The notes beneath the pieces are model-generated. The model was not told the origin of the DNA. It was given only the letters and a program-made list of their open reading frames with translations, and made no database searches. Position numbers and translations under genes: made by a program. Positions 36,816-45,910 of a stretch of DNA of 64,000 bases are shown here, in pieces. The DNA comes from Clostridium simiarum. GTDB lineage: Bacteria > Bacillota > Clostridia > Clostridiales > Clostridiaceae. Location: NCBI RefSeq assembly GCF_018919175.1, contig NZ_JAHLQL010000001.1, positions 186,001 through 250,000 of the forward strand, in the 5' to 3' direction. Each line of letters starts with the position of its first letter. The first letter of the stretch is position 1.

Positions 36816-38972
36816 ATGATAATGACTATTGAAGAAAAGTTGTCAAAAGAGCTATCCATAGGACTAAATCAAGTTATAAGTGTTATTGAAATGTTGGATG
36901 AAGGAAATACAGTGCCTTTTATTGCTAGATATAGGAAAGAGAGAACCGGCGGGTTAAATGATGAGGTCCTTAGAAAATTATCTGAAAGGTTAATTTATAT
37001 AAGAAGTTTAGAAGAAAAGAAAAGCGATGTTATAAGGTTAATTGAGGAGCAAGGAAAGCTTACAGAAGAAATAAAAGAAAGTGTTTTAAAATCTGAAACT
37101 TTAACAGAGGTAGAAGATATATATAGACCTTTTAGACCTAAAAAAAGAACTAGAGCTACCATGGCGGAAGAAAAGGGATTAAAACCCTTAGCTCGATTAA
37201 TATGGAAAGGGAACTTTAATGGAGATTTTGAAGTTGAAGTTAATAAATTTATAAATTTAGAAAAAGAAGTACCTTCTAAAGAATTAGCTATACAAGGTGC
37301 TATGGATATAATAAGTGAAATAATATCTGATGAAGCTGAGTTTAGAAAATGGATAAGGAACTACCTTCAAAAGGAGGGAGTAGTTGAAACTAAAGGAAAT
37401 TCAAAAGAACCCACTCCCTATGAAATGTATTATGATTATAGAGAGACAGTAAGAACCATTCCACCTTATAGAATACTTGCAATAAATAGAGGGGAAAAGG
37501 AAAAGGTACTAAGTGTTAAAATTACTTCTATGGAAGATAACATAATACAATACTTAGAAAGAAAGTGTTTAAAGGGCAATAACGTAACTGATATTTATAT
37601 AGAAGAAAGTATAAAGGATTCCTTGAAAAGATTGATCTATCCCTCTATTGAAAGAGAGATAAGGGCTGAATTAACCGAAATTGCTGAAGAAAGAGCTATA
37701 GAAATATTTAAGGCTAATTTAAAATCCTTACTTATGCAATCACCAGTAAAAGATAATGTGGTTATGGGCTTTGATCCAGGCTTTAGAACAGGATGTAAGG
37801 TGGCAGTGCTTGATGAAACTGGTAAGTTTTTAGAAAAAGCTACAGTTTATCCTACAGCACCACAAAATGATGTTAAAGGAACTATTAAAAAACTAAAGGA
37901 ATTAATACTAAAACATGATGTAAATGTAATATCTTTAGGAAATGGTACTGCCAGTAGAGAGTCAGAAGAAATTATAACTCTTCTTATTAATGAAATAAAA
38001 GAAGAGGGTAAGGAAGTTTATTATGTTATAGTATCAGAAGCAGGGGCATCTGTATACTCTGCTTCAGAGCTTGCGGCTAAGGAATATCCAGATTTAGACG
38101 TTACTATAAGAGGAGCTATATCTATAGGTAGAAGACTTCAAGACCCATTGGCAGAGCTAGTAAAAATAGATCCTAAGTCTATAGGAGTAGGACAATATCA
38201 ACATGATATAACACCTAAAAAATTAGATGAATCCCTTAAAGGTATTGTGGAAGATGTGGTAAATAAGGTTGGGGTGGATCTTAATATAGCTACACCATCA
38301 CTATTATCCTATATATCAGGAGTTAATTTAGCTGTAGCTCAAAATATAGTTAATTACAGAGAAGAAATAGGTAAATTTAGTAGTAGAAAAGAATTGCTTA
38401 AGGTAAAGCGATTAGGAAAAAAGGCTTTTGAACAGTGTGCAGGATTTTTGAGGGTTATGGAAAGTAAGGAACCTCTTGACAATACTGCAGTACATCCTGA
38501 GTCCTATAATTCAGCAAAAAAGCTTATGGATATATTAGGATATAAATTAGAGGATCTAAAAAGTGGAAGCTTAAAAGATATTGAAGAGAGAATGAAAGAT
38601 ACATCCATAGAAGATCTATCAGAAAAAGTAGGAGTAGGGATACCAACTTTAATGGATATAATAAAGGAACTTAAAAAACCTGGAAGGGATCCAAGAGAGG
38701 AACTTCCAAAGCCTATATTTAAAACAGGAGTAATGGATATTAACCAACTAAAACCGGGTATGTTATTAACGGGAACAGTTAGAAATGTATCAGATTTTGG
38801 TGCTTTTGTGGATATAGGTGTACACCAGGATGGATTAGTTCATAAAAGTCAGATGTCAGAGAAATTTGTAAAGCACCCCTTGGATATTGTTAAGGTTGGA
38901 GATGTAATAGAGGTAAAGGTTCTTGAAGTAGATGAAAAGAGAAAAAGAATAGGTCTTTCTATGAAATTATAA
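36816..38972 (+). CDS. tex: Tex-type S1 RNA-binding protein
   Basis: A 718-residue protein with the Tex layout: an N-terminal helical region, a YqgF/RNase H-like domain (MGFDPGFRTGCKVAVLD near residue 315), tandem helix-hairpin-helix motifs (YISGVNLAVAQNIVNYR, RLGKKAFEQCAGFLRV) and a C-terminal S1 domain (GMLLTGTVRNVSDFGAFVDI). Tex proteins associate with the transcription and translation machinery and bind nucleic acid; the exact role is not fixed. The ribosome site is GAGGTG. Confidence 0.94.
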   Translation: MIMTIEEKLSKELSIGLNQVISVIEMLDEGNTVPFIARYRKERTGGLNDEVLRKLSERLIYIRSLEEKKSDVIRLIEEQGKLTEEIKESVLKSETLTEVEDIYRPFRPKKRTRATMAEEKGLKPLARLIWKGNFNGDFEVEVNKFINLEKEVPSKELAIQGAMDIISEIISDEAEFRKWIRNYLQKEGVVETKGNSKEPTPYEMYYDYRETVRTIPPYRILAINRGEKEKVLSVKITSMEDNIIQYLERKCLKGNNVTDIYIEESIKDSLKRLIYPSIEREIRAELTEIAEERAIEIFKANLKSLLMQSPVKDNVVMGFDPGFRTGCKVAVLDETGKFLEKATVYPTAPQNDVKGTIKKLKELILKHDVNVISLGNGTASRESEEIITLLINEIKEEGKEVYYVIVSEAGASVYSASELAAKEYPDLDVTIRGAISIGRRLQDPLAELVKIDPKSIGVGQYQHDITPKKLDESLKGIVEDVVNKVGVDLNIATPSLLSYISGVNLAVAQNIVNYREEIGKFSSRKELLKVKRLGKKAFEQCAGFLRVMESKEPLDNTAVHPESYNSAKKLMDILGYKLEDLKSGSLKDIEERMKDTSIEDLSEKVGVGIPTLMDIIKELKKPGRDPREELPKPIFKTGVMDINQLKPGMLLTGTVRNVSDFGAFVDIGVHQDGLVHKSQMSEKFVKHPLDIVKVGDVIEVKVLEVDEKRKRIGLSMKL

Positions 38973-39030
38973 AAAACACTTGTTATTTTTATAACAGTGA
39001 TATATAATAAGTATATCAAATATAATATAT

Positions 39031-39187
39031 TATCTTCAGGGCGGGGTGAAATTCCCCACCGGCGGTAAAGCCCGCGAGCCTATATGGCATGACTCGGTTA
39101 GATTCCGAGGCCGACAGTAAAGTCTGGATGAAAGAAGGTAAGCTAAGTAGGATTACTATGCCCTGGCTTTTTGTCAGGGTTTTTTTA
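39031..39187 (+). promoter_or_regulatory. FMN (RFN) riboswitch upstream of ribU
   Basis: The core contains TCTTCAGGGCGGGGTGAAATT, CCCACCGGCGGTAAAGCC, GGTTAGATTCCGAGGCC and GACAGTAAAGTCTGGATG, closed by GAAGGTA at 39134-39140. A terminator follows: CCCTGGC and GTCAGGG arms (39161-39179) with TTTTTTT. FMN binding is expected to stop transcription of the riboflavin transporter gene. Confidence 0.97.
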
Positions 39188-39242
39188 TATGTAATCTAGG
39201 AATTAGCCCCCTTGAGGATACCTATTTAAGGAGGTATTTATC

Positions 39243-39875
39243 ATGACAAAGAAATTTAGTCTTAACAGACAAATCAAGATTACATTATTAGCGGCTATGG
39301 CCTTTATATTAATGTATTTTGACTTTCCATTACCAATATTCCCAAGCTTTTTAAAGATTGACTTAAGCGATCTTCCAGCATTAATTGGAGCTTTTGCTTT
39401 AGGCCCAATAGAGGGAGTAGTAATAGAATTATTAAAAAATATACTTCATGTACTATTTAAGGGGACTCAAACTGCACTTGTAGGAGAGACTGCAAACTTT
39501 ATAGTTGGCTCAGTAATGGTATTTATTTCAGGGTACTTTTATAGAAAAAATAAGACTAGAAAGAGTGCTATTGTAGGATTAACTATAGGGGTTATATCAA
39601 TGACATTATTAGCTTCTTTAATAAATTATTTTGTACTAATACCAACCTATGCTAAGGTTTTTAAGATGCCTTTAGATGCAATAATAGCTATGGGGAGTAA
39701 AATAAATGGCAATATAACGGATTTAAGCTCTTTAATTGTTTGGGCTATTGTACCTTTTAATTTATTAAAGGGAATAGCGGTTTCTATAGTTACAGCAGGA
39801 ATATATAAGAGTGTATCACCTCTTATTCATAAAGAAGAAATACTAGTTGATGAAAAAAAATACGCCAAAAATTAG
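39243..39875 (+). CDS. ribU: Riboflavin ECF transporter substrate-binding protein RibU
   Basis: A 210-residue membrane protein with about six helices, the S component that binds riboflavin and works with a shared ECF energy module encoded elsewhere. The FMN riboswitch directly upstream sets the substrate. FPSFLKIDLSDLPALIGAFALG is the characteristic RibU segment after the first helix. The ribosome site is AAGGAGG. Confidence 0.93.
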   Translation: MTKKFSLNRQIKITLLAAMAFILMYFDFPLPIFPSFLKIDLSDLPALIGAFALGPIEGVVIELLKNILHVLFKGTQTALVGETANFIVGSVMVFISGYFYRKNKTRKSAIVGLTIGVISMTLLASLINYFVLIPTYAKVFKMPLDAIIAMGSKINGNITDLSSLIVWAIVPFNLLKGIAVSIVTAGIYKSVSPLIHKEEILVDEKKYAKN

Positions 39876-39886
39876 AGTTAATAAAG

Positions 39887-39918
39887 AAAAGAAAGCCAGC
39901 AAAATGCTGGCTTTTAAT
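39887..39918. terminator. Bidirectional terminator between ribU and rimI
   Basis: AAAGCCAGC and GCTGGCTTT form a 9-bp stem with a 5-base loop between convergent genes, with A-rich and T-rich flanks. Confidence 0.85.
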
Positions 39919-39934
39919 GCTAATTAACATAATG

Positions 39935-40381
39935 TTAAAAATCTCTCTTCCAAAGTATCAGGGCATCTTCCTTGTTATCTTCGTAGTAGTTTTTCCTTCT
40001 TCCCTCTTCAAGGAAGCCAAGTTTATTATATAGCCCTAGGGCAGCGGTGTTTGAGGGTCTTACTTCTAAGGTCATAGAATTAATACCGTGGCTTTTGCCT
40101 ATGTTTATAAGAGATTTTAGTATAATTTCACCTATACCTAGGCCCCTAAAATTAGGGTGAACAGCAATATTTGTTATATGAGATTCTTCCAGTATAATCC
40201 AAGTTCCACCAAAACCTACAATATCCCCTTCGTATTTAGCTACTACATAGTAGGCAAAGTTATTTTGAAGCTCTCTTATAAAGGATTCTCTATACCAGGA
40301 TATGGGGAAACTCAAAAAGCTAATAGATAAAACATCATCTATATGGTCATAAGTCATAGGGATAATTTCAATATTATTCAT
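39935..40381 (-). CDS. rimI: Ribosomal protein S18 alanine N-acetyltransferase
   Basis: A GNAT-family acetyltransferase of 148 residues. The acetyl-CoA loop is in VHPNFRGLGIGEIILKSL and the RimI-type ending is NTAALGLYNKLGFLEEGRRKNYY. RimI acetylates the N-terminus of S18, though substrates vary between species. It overlaps the end of tsaB by 8 bases, in the usual tsaE-tsaB-rimI order. Confidence 0.92.
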   Translation of the reverse strand: MNNIEIIPMTYDHIDDVLSISFLSFPISWYRESFIRELQNNFAYYVVAKYEGDIVGFGGTWIILEESHITNIAVHPNFRGLGIGEIILKSLINIGKSHGINSMTLEVRPSNTAALGLYNKLGFLEEGRRKNYYEDNKEDALILWKRDF

Positions 40382-41087
40382 GATTTAAGGACACCTGCTT
40401 TTTTTCATACTCTCTTTCTGCCTGAGATTTTCTAAGATATATAGGAGCAGAATTATTTATATCATCCTTTTCTCCTAATTTTAGTTTTTTCATTCCTAGC
40501 TCACCTAAAGAAGCGGCTCTTACATAATTAAGATGAGAAGGAGCGAATAAACAATTAGGTATACTTTTTTCTAATATATCTTTATGTAAGTTTATAGCAT
40601 CACCTATAAAGCAAACTCTTTTATTATAAGAATTTAACTTATCAATTAATTCATTCACTGAAATAGCACTATAATCTAATATTTGAACAAGATTACCATC
40701 TTCATATTGGTACAAAGAGGTATATACATTATTTCTTAGTGCATCCATCATTGAACATACAATTCCAGAAAAACCATACATATTATAAGCTAAAGCGTCT
40801 AGTGAAGATAAAGATATATATGGTTTATTAGAAGCAAGACTCATTCCTTTTATAGTAGCCATACCTATCCTTAATCCCGTAAAAGAGCCCGGTCCCTTTG
40901 AAATAACAAAACCATCTATTTCATCCATATCTAAAGATAAGCTATTTAATAAATTATCTATCATAGATAGTAATAATACTGAATGTTGCTTTTTATAATT
41001 AAAATTTATTTCACCTAATAACTTATCATCTTCTATTAAGGCTACGCTGGCTGTTTCCGTAGAAGAATCTACGCTGAGTACTTTCAT
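40374..41087 (-). CDS. tsaB: tRNA t6A synthesis protein TsaB
   Basis: TsaB is the partner that stabilises TsaD in the complex that moves the threonylcarbamoyl group onto A37 of tRNA. The 237-residue product has the ASKHA-type start SVDSSTETASVAL and the signature KGPGSFTGLRIG. The start overlaps the tsaE stop (ATGA). No tsaD is in the window; the AMP-intermediate enzyme is encoded at 3.2 kb. Confidence 0.94.
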   Translation of the reverse strand: MKVLSVDSSTETASVALIEDDKLLGEINFNYKKQHSVLLLSMIDNLLNSLSLDMDEIDGFVISKGPGSFTGLRIGMATIKGMSLASNKPYISLSSLDALAYNMYGFSGIVCSMMDALRNNVYTSLYQYEDGNLVQILDYSAISVNELIDKLNSYNKRVCFIGDAINLHKDILEKSIPNCLFAPSHLNYVRAASLGELGMKKLKLGEKDDINNSAPIYLRKSQAEREYEKKQVSLNHE

Positions 41088-41566
41088 ATTTTAATCTCCT
41101 TTACATAGTCATATCTTTTACCTTTAGGTAAAAGCTCAATTGTTCTAATATTTTCTCCTAAATCAACATTTTTCTGTAAGGTTATTCTAAGATGCTCTTC
41201 CGGTATAAGGCTTTCTATATAATTTGCCCATTCTATGATACTTACGCCATTACTGAAGATATATTCATCAAAGCCAATTTCATATATCTCATCAGGATCA
41301 TTTACTCTATATACATCAAAATGATATAATTTTAACCTACCGCTATCATATTCATTTACAATGGTAAAGGTTGGGCTGGTTATATGATCTTTAACATCTA
41401 AGCCCATTGCTATGCCTTTTGTAAGATGTGTCTTTCCTGCACCTAAGTCACCTACTACACATATAATATCTCCAGGGTTACAGAGTTTTCCTATGTTCTT
41501 TCCTAAATTTAAAGTTTCCTCTACACTATTTACAACAAATTTCATAAATTCGGTGCTATAAGTCAC
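41084..41566 (-). CDS. tsaE: tRNA t6A synthesis ATPase TsaE
   Basis: TsaE is the small ATPase that resets the TsaBD complex. The P-loop is VGDLGAGKTHLTKG, followed by SPTFTIVNEYDSG and LYHFDVYRVND. I start it at the GTG at 41566, 5 bases after AGGAGG on the minus strand, giving 160 residues plus stop. An ATG at 41545 is also in frame and nearer to the usual family start. An upstream GTG (41572) is part of the ribosome site. Confidence 0.94.
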   Translation of the reverse strand: MTYSTEFMKFVVNSVEETLNLGKNIGKLCNPGDIICVVGDLGAGKTHLTKGIAMGLDVKDHITSPTFTIVNEYDSGRLKLYHFDVYRVNDPDEIYEIGFDEYIFSNGVSIIEWANYIESLIPEEHLRITLQKNVDLGENIRTIELLPKGKRYDYVKEIKI

Positions 41567-41644
41567 CTTCACCTCCTAAGAAATAAATTAAAGGATACAT
41601 GATTATTTTATATCAAAAGATGTAAAAAGAAAAGAGCAGGTAAC

Positions 41645-42910
41645 TTATATAGCCTTACACCCTTTATTATCACTTAAATTATTGCAACTTAAGGTCCCTT
41701 TTAATATGTCTAAAGCTTTATTACATACGAGATTTTCCTTTGACATTTTATCTAAAATATCAAAAGATTCTTTTGGAGAAAGACCATTTCTATAGGGTCG
41801 TTTTTCTGTTAATGCCTGATAAATATCGCAAACGGCTAGAAGTCTACTTTCCATTGAAAGATTTTTTGCATTTAATCTTATAGGATAGCCATCTCCATTT
41901 AATTTTTCATGATGATTAGAAGCCCATTCTGTAATATCCTCTGCGTTTTTAATATTTTTAAGAATTATGTTTGTATAATATACATGAGACTTAATTATAG
42001 AATATTCATCTTTTGTAAGGGCGCCAGGTTTAGATAATATATCTGGAGGTATAGCAATTTTGCCTATATCATGTAAAAATCCTGCAATCTCCATTTTAGT
42101 GCATTTTTCTTCTTCGTAACCTATATATTTTGATACTATATAAGCTAGATTTCCAATATCTATAGAATGTTTTGCGGTGAAAGGGCTGATACTATCAATT
42201 ATCTTTGCAAATATCAATGATATTTCACGAAATTCATCCAAAGATATGTATATATTTAAGTCTGGAATAATTGAAGTAAATATGCTTGGAATAAAGGATA
42301 TGTTTTCAATGTTGAACCAAAAATTATCTCTAATTGATATACGGTTAAATATATCTACTAACATAGGGTTAAAAATAATATTGGTATTTTGATTTATCCA
42401 GTTAATAATATTATTTTTTTGATTATAACTAGGGGTCTTTCTATTAAAAATACTATCTATTAGATCAGCCATTCTAATTATTTGACTTTCTATAGGAATA
42501 CTATTAGAAGTTATGGACAAAGGACCAGATCCATTATAATTTTCGTGGTGATACAAGATAATTTTATTTAAATCTCTAAATTGAGGAAAATATTTAAGAG
42601 TATTAGCTCCTTGAATGCAGTGGTTTTTAATAAAATTATTATTTCTATGATTTGAGTGCATATTATTTATTCCTCCAATATCATGTAACATGGAGGAGAT
42701 GTAAGTTCGATTTATAGTGTTTTTATCAATGCTAAGTTCTTTACATATTTCCATAGCTATATAGGTAGTTGTTTTTGAATGGTATAAAAACTTATTTTGA
42801 TCATAGGGCATATTTGATATTTCTTCCAAAATATTATCTTGTGAAGAAAGTTGTGATAAATCTAAAGCTGTAGAGAGAGAGCTTATTACATCCTCTAAAT
42901 TTATGTTCAT
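41645..42910 (-). CDS. Protein with two HD domains, the second of HD-GYP type
   Basis: A 421-residue protein. The first HD domain (about residues 30-170) has YISSMLHDIGG and a later YHHENYNGSGPL. The second (about 230-400) has FLHDIGKIAIPPDIL, SNHHEKLNGDGYP and VCDIYQALTEKRPYR, which is the HD-GYP pattern (GDGYP as HHE...GDGYP). HD-GYP domains usually break down cyclic di-GMP or similar signals. No receiver, membrane or GGDEF part is visible, so the input is unknown. It is transcribed away from the metal-binding-like gene at 43.1 kb. Confidence 0.88.
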   Translation of the reverse strand: MNINLEDVISSLSTALDLSQLSSQDNILEEISNMPYDQNKFLYHSKTTTYIAMEICKELSIDKNTINRTYISSMLHDIGGINNMHSNHRNNNFIKNHCIQGANTLKYFPQFRDLNKIILYHHENYNGSGPLSITSNSIPIESQIIRMADLIDSIFNRKTPSYNQKNNIINWINQNTNIIFNPMLVDIFNRISIRDNFWFNIENISFIPSIFTSIIPDLNIYISLDEFREISLIFAKIIDSISPFTAKHSIDIGNLAYIVSKYIGYEEEKCTKMEIAGFLHDIGKIAIPPDILSKPGALTKDEYSIIKSHVYYTNIILKNIKNAEDITEWASNHHEKLNGDGYPIRLNAKNLSMESRLLAVCDIYQALTEKRPYRNGLSPKESFDILDKMSKENLVCNKALDILKGTLSCNNLSDNKGCKAI

Positions 42911-43140
42911 TACTTAACCTCCACTTTATATTATTGGGTATTTTATCGTAAATAGGCTAAAAAAACAAAATAATAAGGCTATCTTTATGGAGAAAATTAA
43001 CGTATAATTATTATGAGTAAAAATCATTGTTAAATAATGGATAGGTATATTAAACATATATCATCATAAATATTATTAAGTATAATATATAGTATAATGT
43101 ATATTATATAAATATTACATCTTTTCTGAGGTGATATTAG

Positions 43141-44049
43141 ATGAAAAAATGGGTGTACAGTATTTTAACTGTTAATATATTAATAATAATTATTTTCACA
43201 GCTACCTATAGGTTCGGTATAGTTAAAAGTTCTGCTATAGATGAAGGTATGGCTGGTAAAGAAAAATATATGAATATAACTACTACAAATAAGCCTCTTT
43301 ACTATATGGTAAAAGATTTAGTAAAAGATAAGCATGCTGTAGAATATATGTTAAAAAGCGAAGAAGAACTTTGGAACTATCAATATACAGAGGATAGTTT
43401 AACAAATATAGAAAAAAAGGATTTGTTTTTTTATAATGGAGGAAATTTAGAACCTTGGGCTGAAGGGTTTATATATAAATTAAAAAAAGATAAAGTTTCC
43501 TCTATAAATGTATCAAGAGGGATAAAATTAAACTATATTACTAATGGAAAAAGATACGGAGATAAGGATATTAAAGAAAATCCTTATTATTGGTTAGGTA
43601 TAGAAGAGTATAAGGTAGCACTATCTAATATAAAAAATGCTTTGGCTGAAAAAGATCCTGTTAATAGAGATTTCTATGAAAAAAATTATGAAAAAAAGTT
43701 AAAAGAAATAGGTTATTTAGAAGAGGATATTAAATATGTTTCAGATAAGTTAAAATCATACTCCTTAATAATTACATCAGAGGAATTTGATTATATTACA
43801 AATTATTTAGGAGTGATTAATACTAAGATCATGAGACATAAAGAGGTAAATCAAGAGAATATTAATAAGTTGTTTAAAGATTCTAAAGCAATAGTTTTTT
43901 TTGAAAAGGACAATAAAGTAAAAAGTGAATTAGAGAGTATGGTAAATTACCCTAATACAGAAAAAGTATATTTAGTAAAATATGATGGAGAAAAGGATTA
44001 TATTGAGCTAATTAAAGAAAATATAAATGCTCTTAAGAAAATAAAATAA
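43141..44049 (+). CDS. ZnuA-like binding protein without its metal ligands
   Basis: A 302-residue protein with one N-terminal membrane segment (residues 5-26), no lipobox, and the fold pattern of metal-binding cluster 9 proteins (FFYNGGNLEPWAEGF, NPYYWLGIEEYKVAL). The three histidines that bind metal in ZnuA-type proteins appear replaced: ELWNYQYT for the dpHxYEPT segment, ENPYYWLG for DPHxWLD, and TSEEFDYITNYLG for the HxxFGYFA segment. No permease or ATPase gene is adjacent. I infer a related protein with a new or lost ligand. Confidence 0.7.
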   Translation: MKKWVYSILTVNILIIIIFTATYRFGIVKSSAIDEGMAGKEKYMNITTTNKPLYYMVKDLVKDKHAVEYMLKSEEELWNYQYTEDSLTNIEKKDLFFYNGGNLEPWAEGFIYKLKKDKVSSINVSRGIKLNYITNGKRYGDKDIKENPYYWLGIEEYKVALSNIKNALAEKDPVNRDFYEKNYEKKLKEIGYLEEDIKYVSDKLKSYSLIITSEEFDYITNYLGVINTKIMRHKEVNQENINKLFKDSKAIVFFEKDNKVKSELESMVNYPNTEKVYLVKYDGEKDYIELIKENINALKKIK

Positions 44050-44182
44050 ATAAAAGTATTATAATTTTAGCATTTGAAGAAATAGTTTGAATTTATAGAA
44101 TGTTTTCATGTATAATATTTATAACGCACTAATTTGTTTTAATTGAATCGTAATTTAATTGCTTTAAAAAGGAGATGGGGAA

Positions 44183-44803
44183 ATGTTAGTAAAAAATATA
44201 ATGTTACCAAAGGAAAAATTGATAACTGTTAGTCCAAAATCTACTATAGGTCATGCTCTAGAAGTTATGAATGAAAATAAATTTTTGTCTATACCTGTAG
44301 CTGAGGGAGAAAAATTTTACGGAACAATCTCTAAGGATAGAATTTATGAGTTCTACTATGAAAAATGTGAAGATAAGCAGTGCTTTTTATCTGATTTTAA
44401 TGTAGAAGTAGTTATGAGAGAGGATATACCAACTATTCTACCTATGGAACAAATGGAAAAGGCTGTTCATTTCTTGGAGATAATGAATATATCGTTTGTA
44501 GCGGTTATAGATAATAAAGGTGCCTTTGAGGGTATATTAACTCACCATGCTGTGTTTGAACAGTTCACATCCTTGTTCGGTCTAAATAAGGGACAAAGAT
44601 TGGCTGTTATGGCTTATGATATTCCAGGACAAATATCTAAACTTTCAAAGATATTGTCAGAAAATAATGCAGATATAATCAGTTTTGTAGTAGTAGATCC
44701 AAAGAGTGTTATAGATGTTATGGAAATTGTAGTAAGAATGAGAACTGATAACTTTGAATTAATTGAAGAAAAAGTAAAAGAAGCGGGTTTTAAAATAGTA
44801 TAA
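44183..44803 (+). CDS. CBS-pair and ACT domain protein
   Basis: A 206-residue cytoplasmic protein with two CBS motifs (about residues 1-60 and 75-135, starting VKNIMLPKEKLITVSP) and a C-terminal ACT domain (about 140-206, RLAVMAYDIPGQISKLSKIL). It resembles AcuB-type proteins. CBS pairs commonly bind adenosine nucleotides and ACT domains amino acids, so it is probably a regulator, but the target is unknown. The ribosome site is AAGGAGATGGGG. Confidence 0.85.
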   Translation: MLVKNIMLPKEKLITVSPKSTIGHALEVMNENKFLSIPVAEGEKFYGTISKDRIYEFYYEKCEDKQCFLSDFNVEVVMREDIPTILPMEQMEKAVHFLEIMNISFVAVIDNKGAFEGILTHHAVFEQFTSLFGLNKGQRLAVMAYDIPGQISKLSKILSENNADIISFVVVDPKSVIDVMEIVVRMRTDNFELIEEKVKEAGFKIV

Positions 44804-44807
44804 TAAT

Positions 44808-44843
44808 AAAAAAATCCACCAATTCATTTTGGTGGATTTTTTA
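44808..44843. terminator. Bidirectional terminator after the CBS-ACT gene
   Basis: AAAAAATCCACC and GGTGGATTTTTT form a 12-bp stem with an AT loop, placed between convergent genes. Confidence 0.88.
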
Positions 44844-44861
44844 TTGTTATCCTAAATAATA

Positions 44862-45137
44862 CTAGGTTCTATTTGCTTCATGTCTAGTTTTTTTTGATAC
44901 TATCTCAATAGCAAAGGTTAATTCTTTTACTATATCTGTTTTAAATTGAAATTCAAGTTCATTGATTCTAGTATAAAGATCACCATCCTTTGTAGATACA
45001 TAAATAGGCTTTAAGTTGTTTAAAGCAATAGCCTTTATATCCTCTAAACAATAATGACACTTACAGATATTTTTGTATTTCTTTATAACTTCAGAAAGTG
45101 TGTTATCTACAAAGACTTCCATATAATTTTTAATCAT
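44862..45137 (-). CDS. comFB: ComFB-family late competence protein
   Basis: A 91-residue protein with CKCHYCLEDIKAIALNNLKP and TKDGDLYTRINELEFQF, matching the ComFB family pattern of CxC-x2-C and an NNL-P-Y segment. Three cysteines suggest a small metal site. The function of ComFB is unclear in Bacillus; in cyanobacteria relatives bind cyclic dinucleotides. It is far from the comFA-like and comFC genes (14 kb). Confidence 0.82.
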   Translation of the reverse strand: MIKNYMEVFVDNTLSEVIKKYKNICKCHYCLEDIKAIALNNLKPIYVSTKDGDLYTRINELEFQFKTDIVKELTFAIEIVSKKTRHEANRT

Positions 45138-45328
45138 ATTATACCTCTTTTAATAAAATTATAAATTCCAATTTTAAAAAAGTTAGTTTATATAAATTTA
45201 ACATGTTGTATATATTATAGCAAATAAAGCAAATTGTTTTCAATTGTTTTGAAAAATAAGTATAGATGTTATTAAGATAAATTTAAAAAATATGGTATAT
45301 TTTTTATTGAAATACAAAAGATATATAT

Positions 45329-45748
45329 ATGATAAAAAAATTTGTAATATATGGACTTTTAGGCTTCTGTGGAGAGGTTTTATGGACTGGAATAGGCTCT
45401 CTTGTTAAAGGAGATGTGAAACTTACTGGATGGACATATATATGGATGTTTTTTATATATGGCCTTGCAGTTTTTTTAGAACCTATACATGACAGAACGA
45501 GACACCTTTCATTTTTTATAAGAGGAGGTATATATATGGTTCTAATATTTATGACAGAATTTATTACAGGTAGTATTCTGTTAAAAGTTCTTGGTGTCTG
45601 TCCTTGGAATTATGCAGGTAAACCTCTATCACCTTATGGGTTAATCACCTTTACCTATGCACCAGTATGGTTTGTTGCTGGTCTTATTTTCGAAAAAATC
45701 CATGATACTTTAACGCAGCTTCAATTAGCAAATATGGATAATATATAA
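45329..45748 (+). CDS. Membrane protein of the CmpB-like putative permease family
   Basis: A 139-residue protein with four hydrophobic helices. GLLGFCGEVLWTGI, GWTYIWMFFIYGLAVFLEPI, and the aromatic CPWNYAGKPLSPYGLI fit the family often labelled putative ABC transporter permease (CmpB, PF06541). No ATPase is nearby and function is unknown. There is no clear ribosome site before the ATG. Confidence 0.72.
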   Translation: MIKKFVIYGLLGFCGEVLWTGIGSLVKGDVKLTGWTYIWMFFIYGLAVFLEPIHDRTRHLSFFIRGGIYMVLIFMTEFITGSILLKVLGVCPWNYAGKPLSPYGLITFTYAPVWFVAGLIFEKIHDTLTQLQLANMDNI

Positions 45749-45761
45749 AAATACTAAATAA

Positions 45762-45806
45762 AAAAATGGCTATGAAATAAGTTTATGCTTTTTCATGGCT
45801 ATTTTT
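45762..45806 (+). terminator. Terminator after the CmpB-like gene
   Basis: AAAAATGGCTATGAAA and TTTCATGGCTATTTTT pair along 16 positions with two G-U pairs, 14 bases after the stop, followed by T-rich sequence. Confidence 0.75.
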
Positions 45807-45910
45807 CTTTTAATGAATGTAGATTTAAGAAATAAAAGCTTATAATATAGGAACTATTACCTATTCGTAGTAATATATTAATGTAGTTAAGTATATAAAG
45901 GGGGATTTTT

